From Candidatus Babelota bacterium (lineage in GTDB: Bacteria > Babelota > Babeliae > Babelales > Vermiphilaceae): a DNA stretch of 5,390 nucleotides. Below are positions 5,274-5,390 of the stretch, piece after piece. Location: contig JABSSP010000018.1 of NCBI GenBank assembly GCA_013213985.1, forward strand, positions 1 to 5,390. The letters are read 5' to 3'. The translations under genes were made by a program, and so were the position numbers. Each line of letters opens with the position of its first letter. Within the stretch, counting starts at the first letter, position 1. The notes beneath the pieces are model-generated. The model was not told the DNA's origin and did not search any database. It saw only the letters and a program-made list of their open reading frames with translations.

Positions 5274-5390
5274 GAGCTTATTCGAAAATTAATTGAGTGA
5301 GAAAAGCCCTTTTTTTTGATGAAAAGTATATCAAATGATTTGTGGAATGAAATAGAAAAATTGCTTTCGAAAAATAAAAACAGGGTTGGC
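5274..5390 (+). mobile_element. Probable left end of an IS5-like insertion sequence, cut by window edge
   Basis: The segment starting GAGCTTATTCGAAAATT (5274-5290) resembles the terminal inverted repeats of IS427/IS1031-type members of the IS5 family, which often begin GAG. It is followed after 45 nt by the start of a transposase-like reading frame. TTA (5271-5273) just outside would fit the short T-A target sites of this group. The right end and its matching repeat are outside the window, so the boundary is inferred. Confidence 0.5.
5319..5390 (+). CDS. IS5-family transposase, N-terminal fragment
   Basis: Twenty-four codons are open to the right edge: MKSISNDLWNEIEKLLSKNK followed by NRVG. 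The pattern of a short lead, aromatic W, an I-x-x-L-L block and then Lys-rich residues before V-G matches the N-terminus of the small IS5-type transposase (often annotated DUF4096), where a G-R-P motif normally follows. The DDE catalytic residues are outside the window. There is an in-frame stop upstream (5298-5300), so the ATG at 5319 is the first available. No clear ribosome binding site precedes it; instead there is a run of eight T (5310-5317), as is common in poorly expressed transposase genes. The frame may be complete or broken further on. Confidence 0.55.
   Translation, partial: MKSISNDLWNEIEKLLSKNKNRVG

Overview
The window is AT-rich and densely coded. It carries one housekeeping gene fragment (leuS), a standalone DNA-repair polymerase (LigD-Pol type), several small exported or membrane proteins that I cannot assign to a family, and an exported protein ending in a eukaryote-type RING finger. 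A secreted RING protein beside short Cys-rich exported proteins and an unusual LeuRS editing domain points to a host-associated or intracellular bacterium. The style fits Candidatus Dependentiae (TM6/Babeliae). That placement is an inference from protein style; no marker gene in the window proves it.

Layout. 1-1939 (+): 3' part of leuS, missing the N-terminal HIGH region. 1910-2023: two hairpins between leuS and the converging gene. 2034-2771 (-): exported RING protein of 245 aa. 2772-3034: intergenic, with a TATAAT box for each direction. 3035-3136 (+): a 33-aa single-pass membrane microprotein with a strong ribosome binding site. 3239-3577 (+): 112-aa exported protein with four cysteines in the mature part, with its own promoter and a good rho-independent terminator (3642-3674). 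3752-3857: a 106-bp element made of 27-bp inverted repeats around an AT-rich core. 3945-4862 (+): LigD-type primase-polymerase domain protein with a GTG start. 4872-5237 (-): 121-aa exported protein with 12 cysteines, ending 9 bp from the polymerase gene. 5274-5390 (+): probable left end of an IS5-like insertion sequence with the first 24 codons of its transposase, cut by the window edge.

The genes do not form one operon. Orientation changes repeatedly, and most genes have their own promoter and AAGGA-type ribosome binding site 6-8 nt before the start. The shared theme is export: three proteins have Sec-type signal peptides and a fourth is a membrane microprotein. The RING protein is the best candidate for acting on a eukaryotic host. 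The LigD-type polymerase would work in double-strand break repair, but no Ku or ligase gene is present here.
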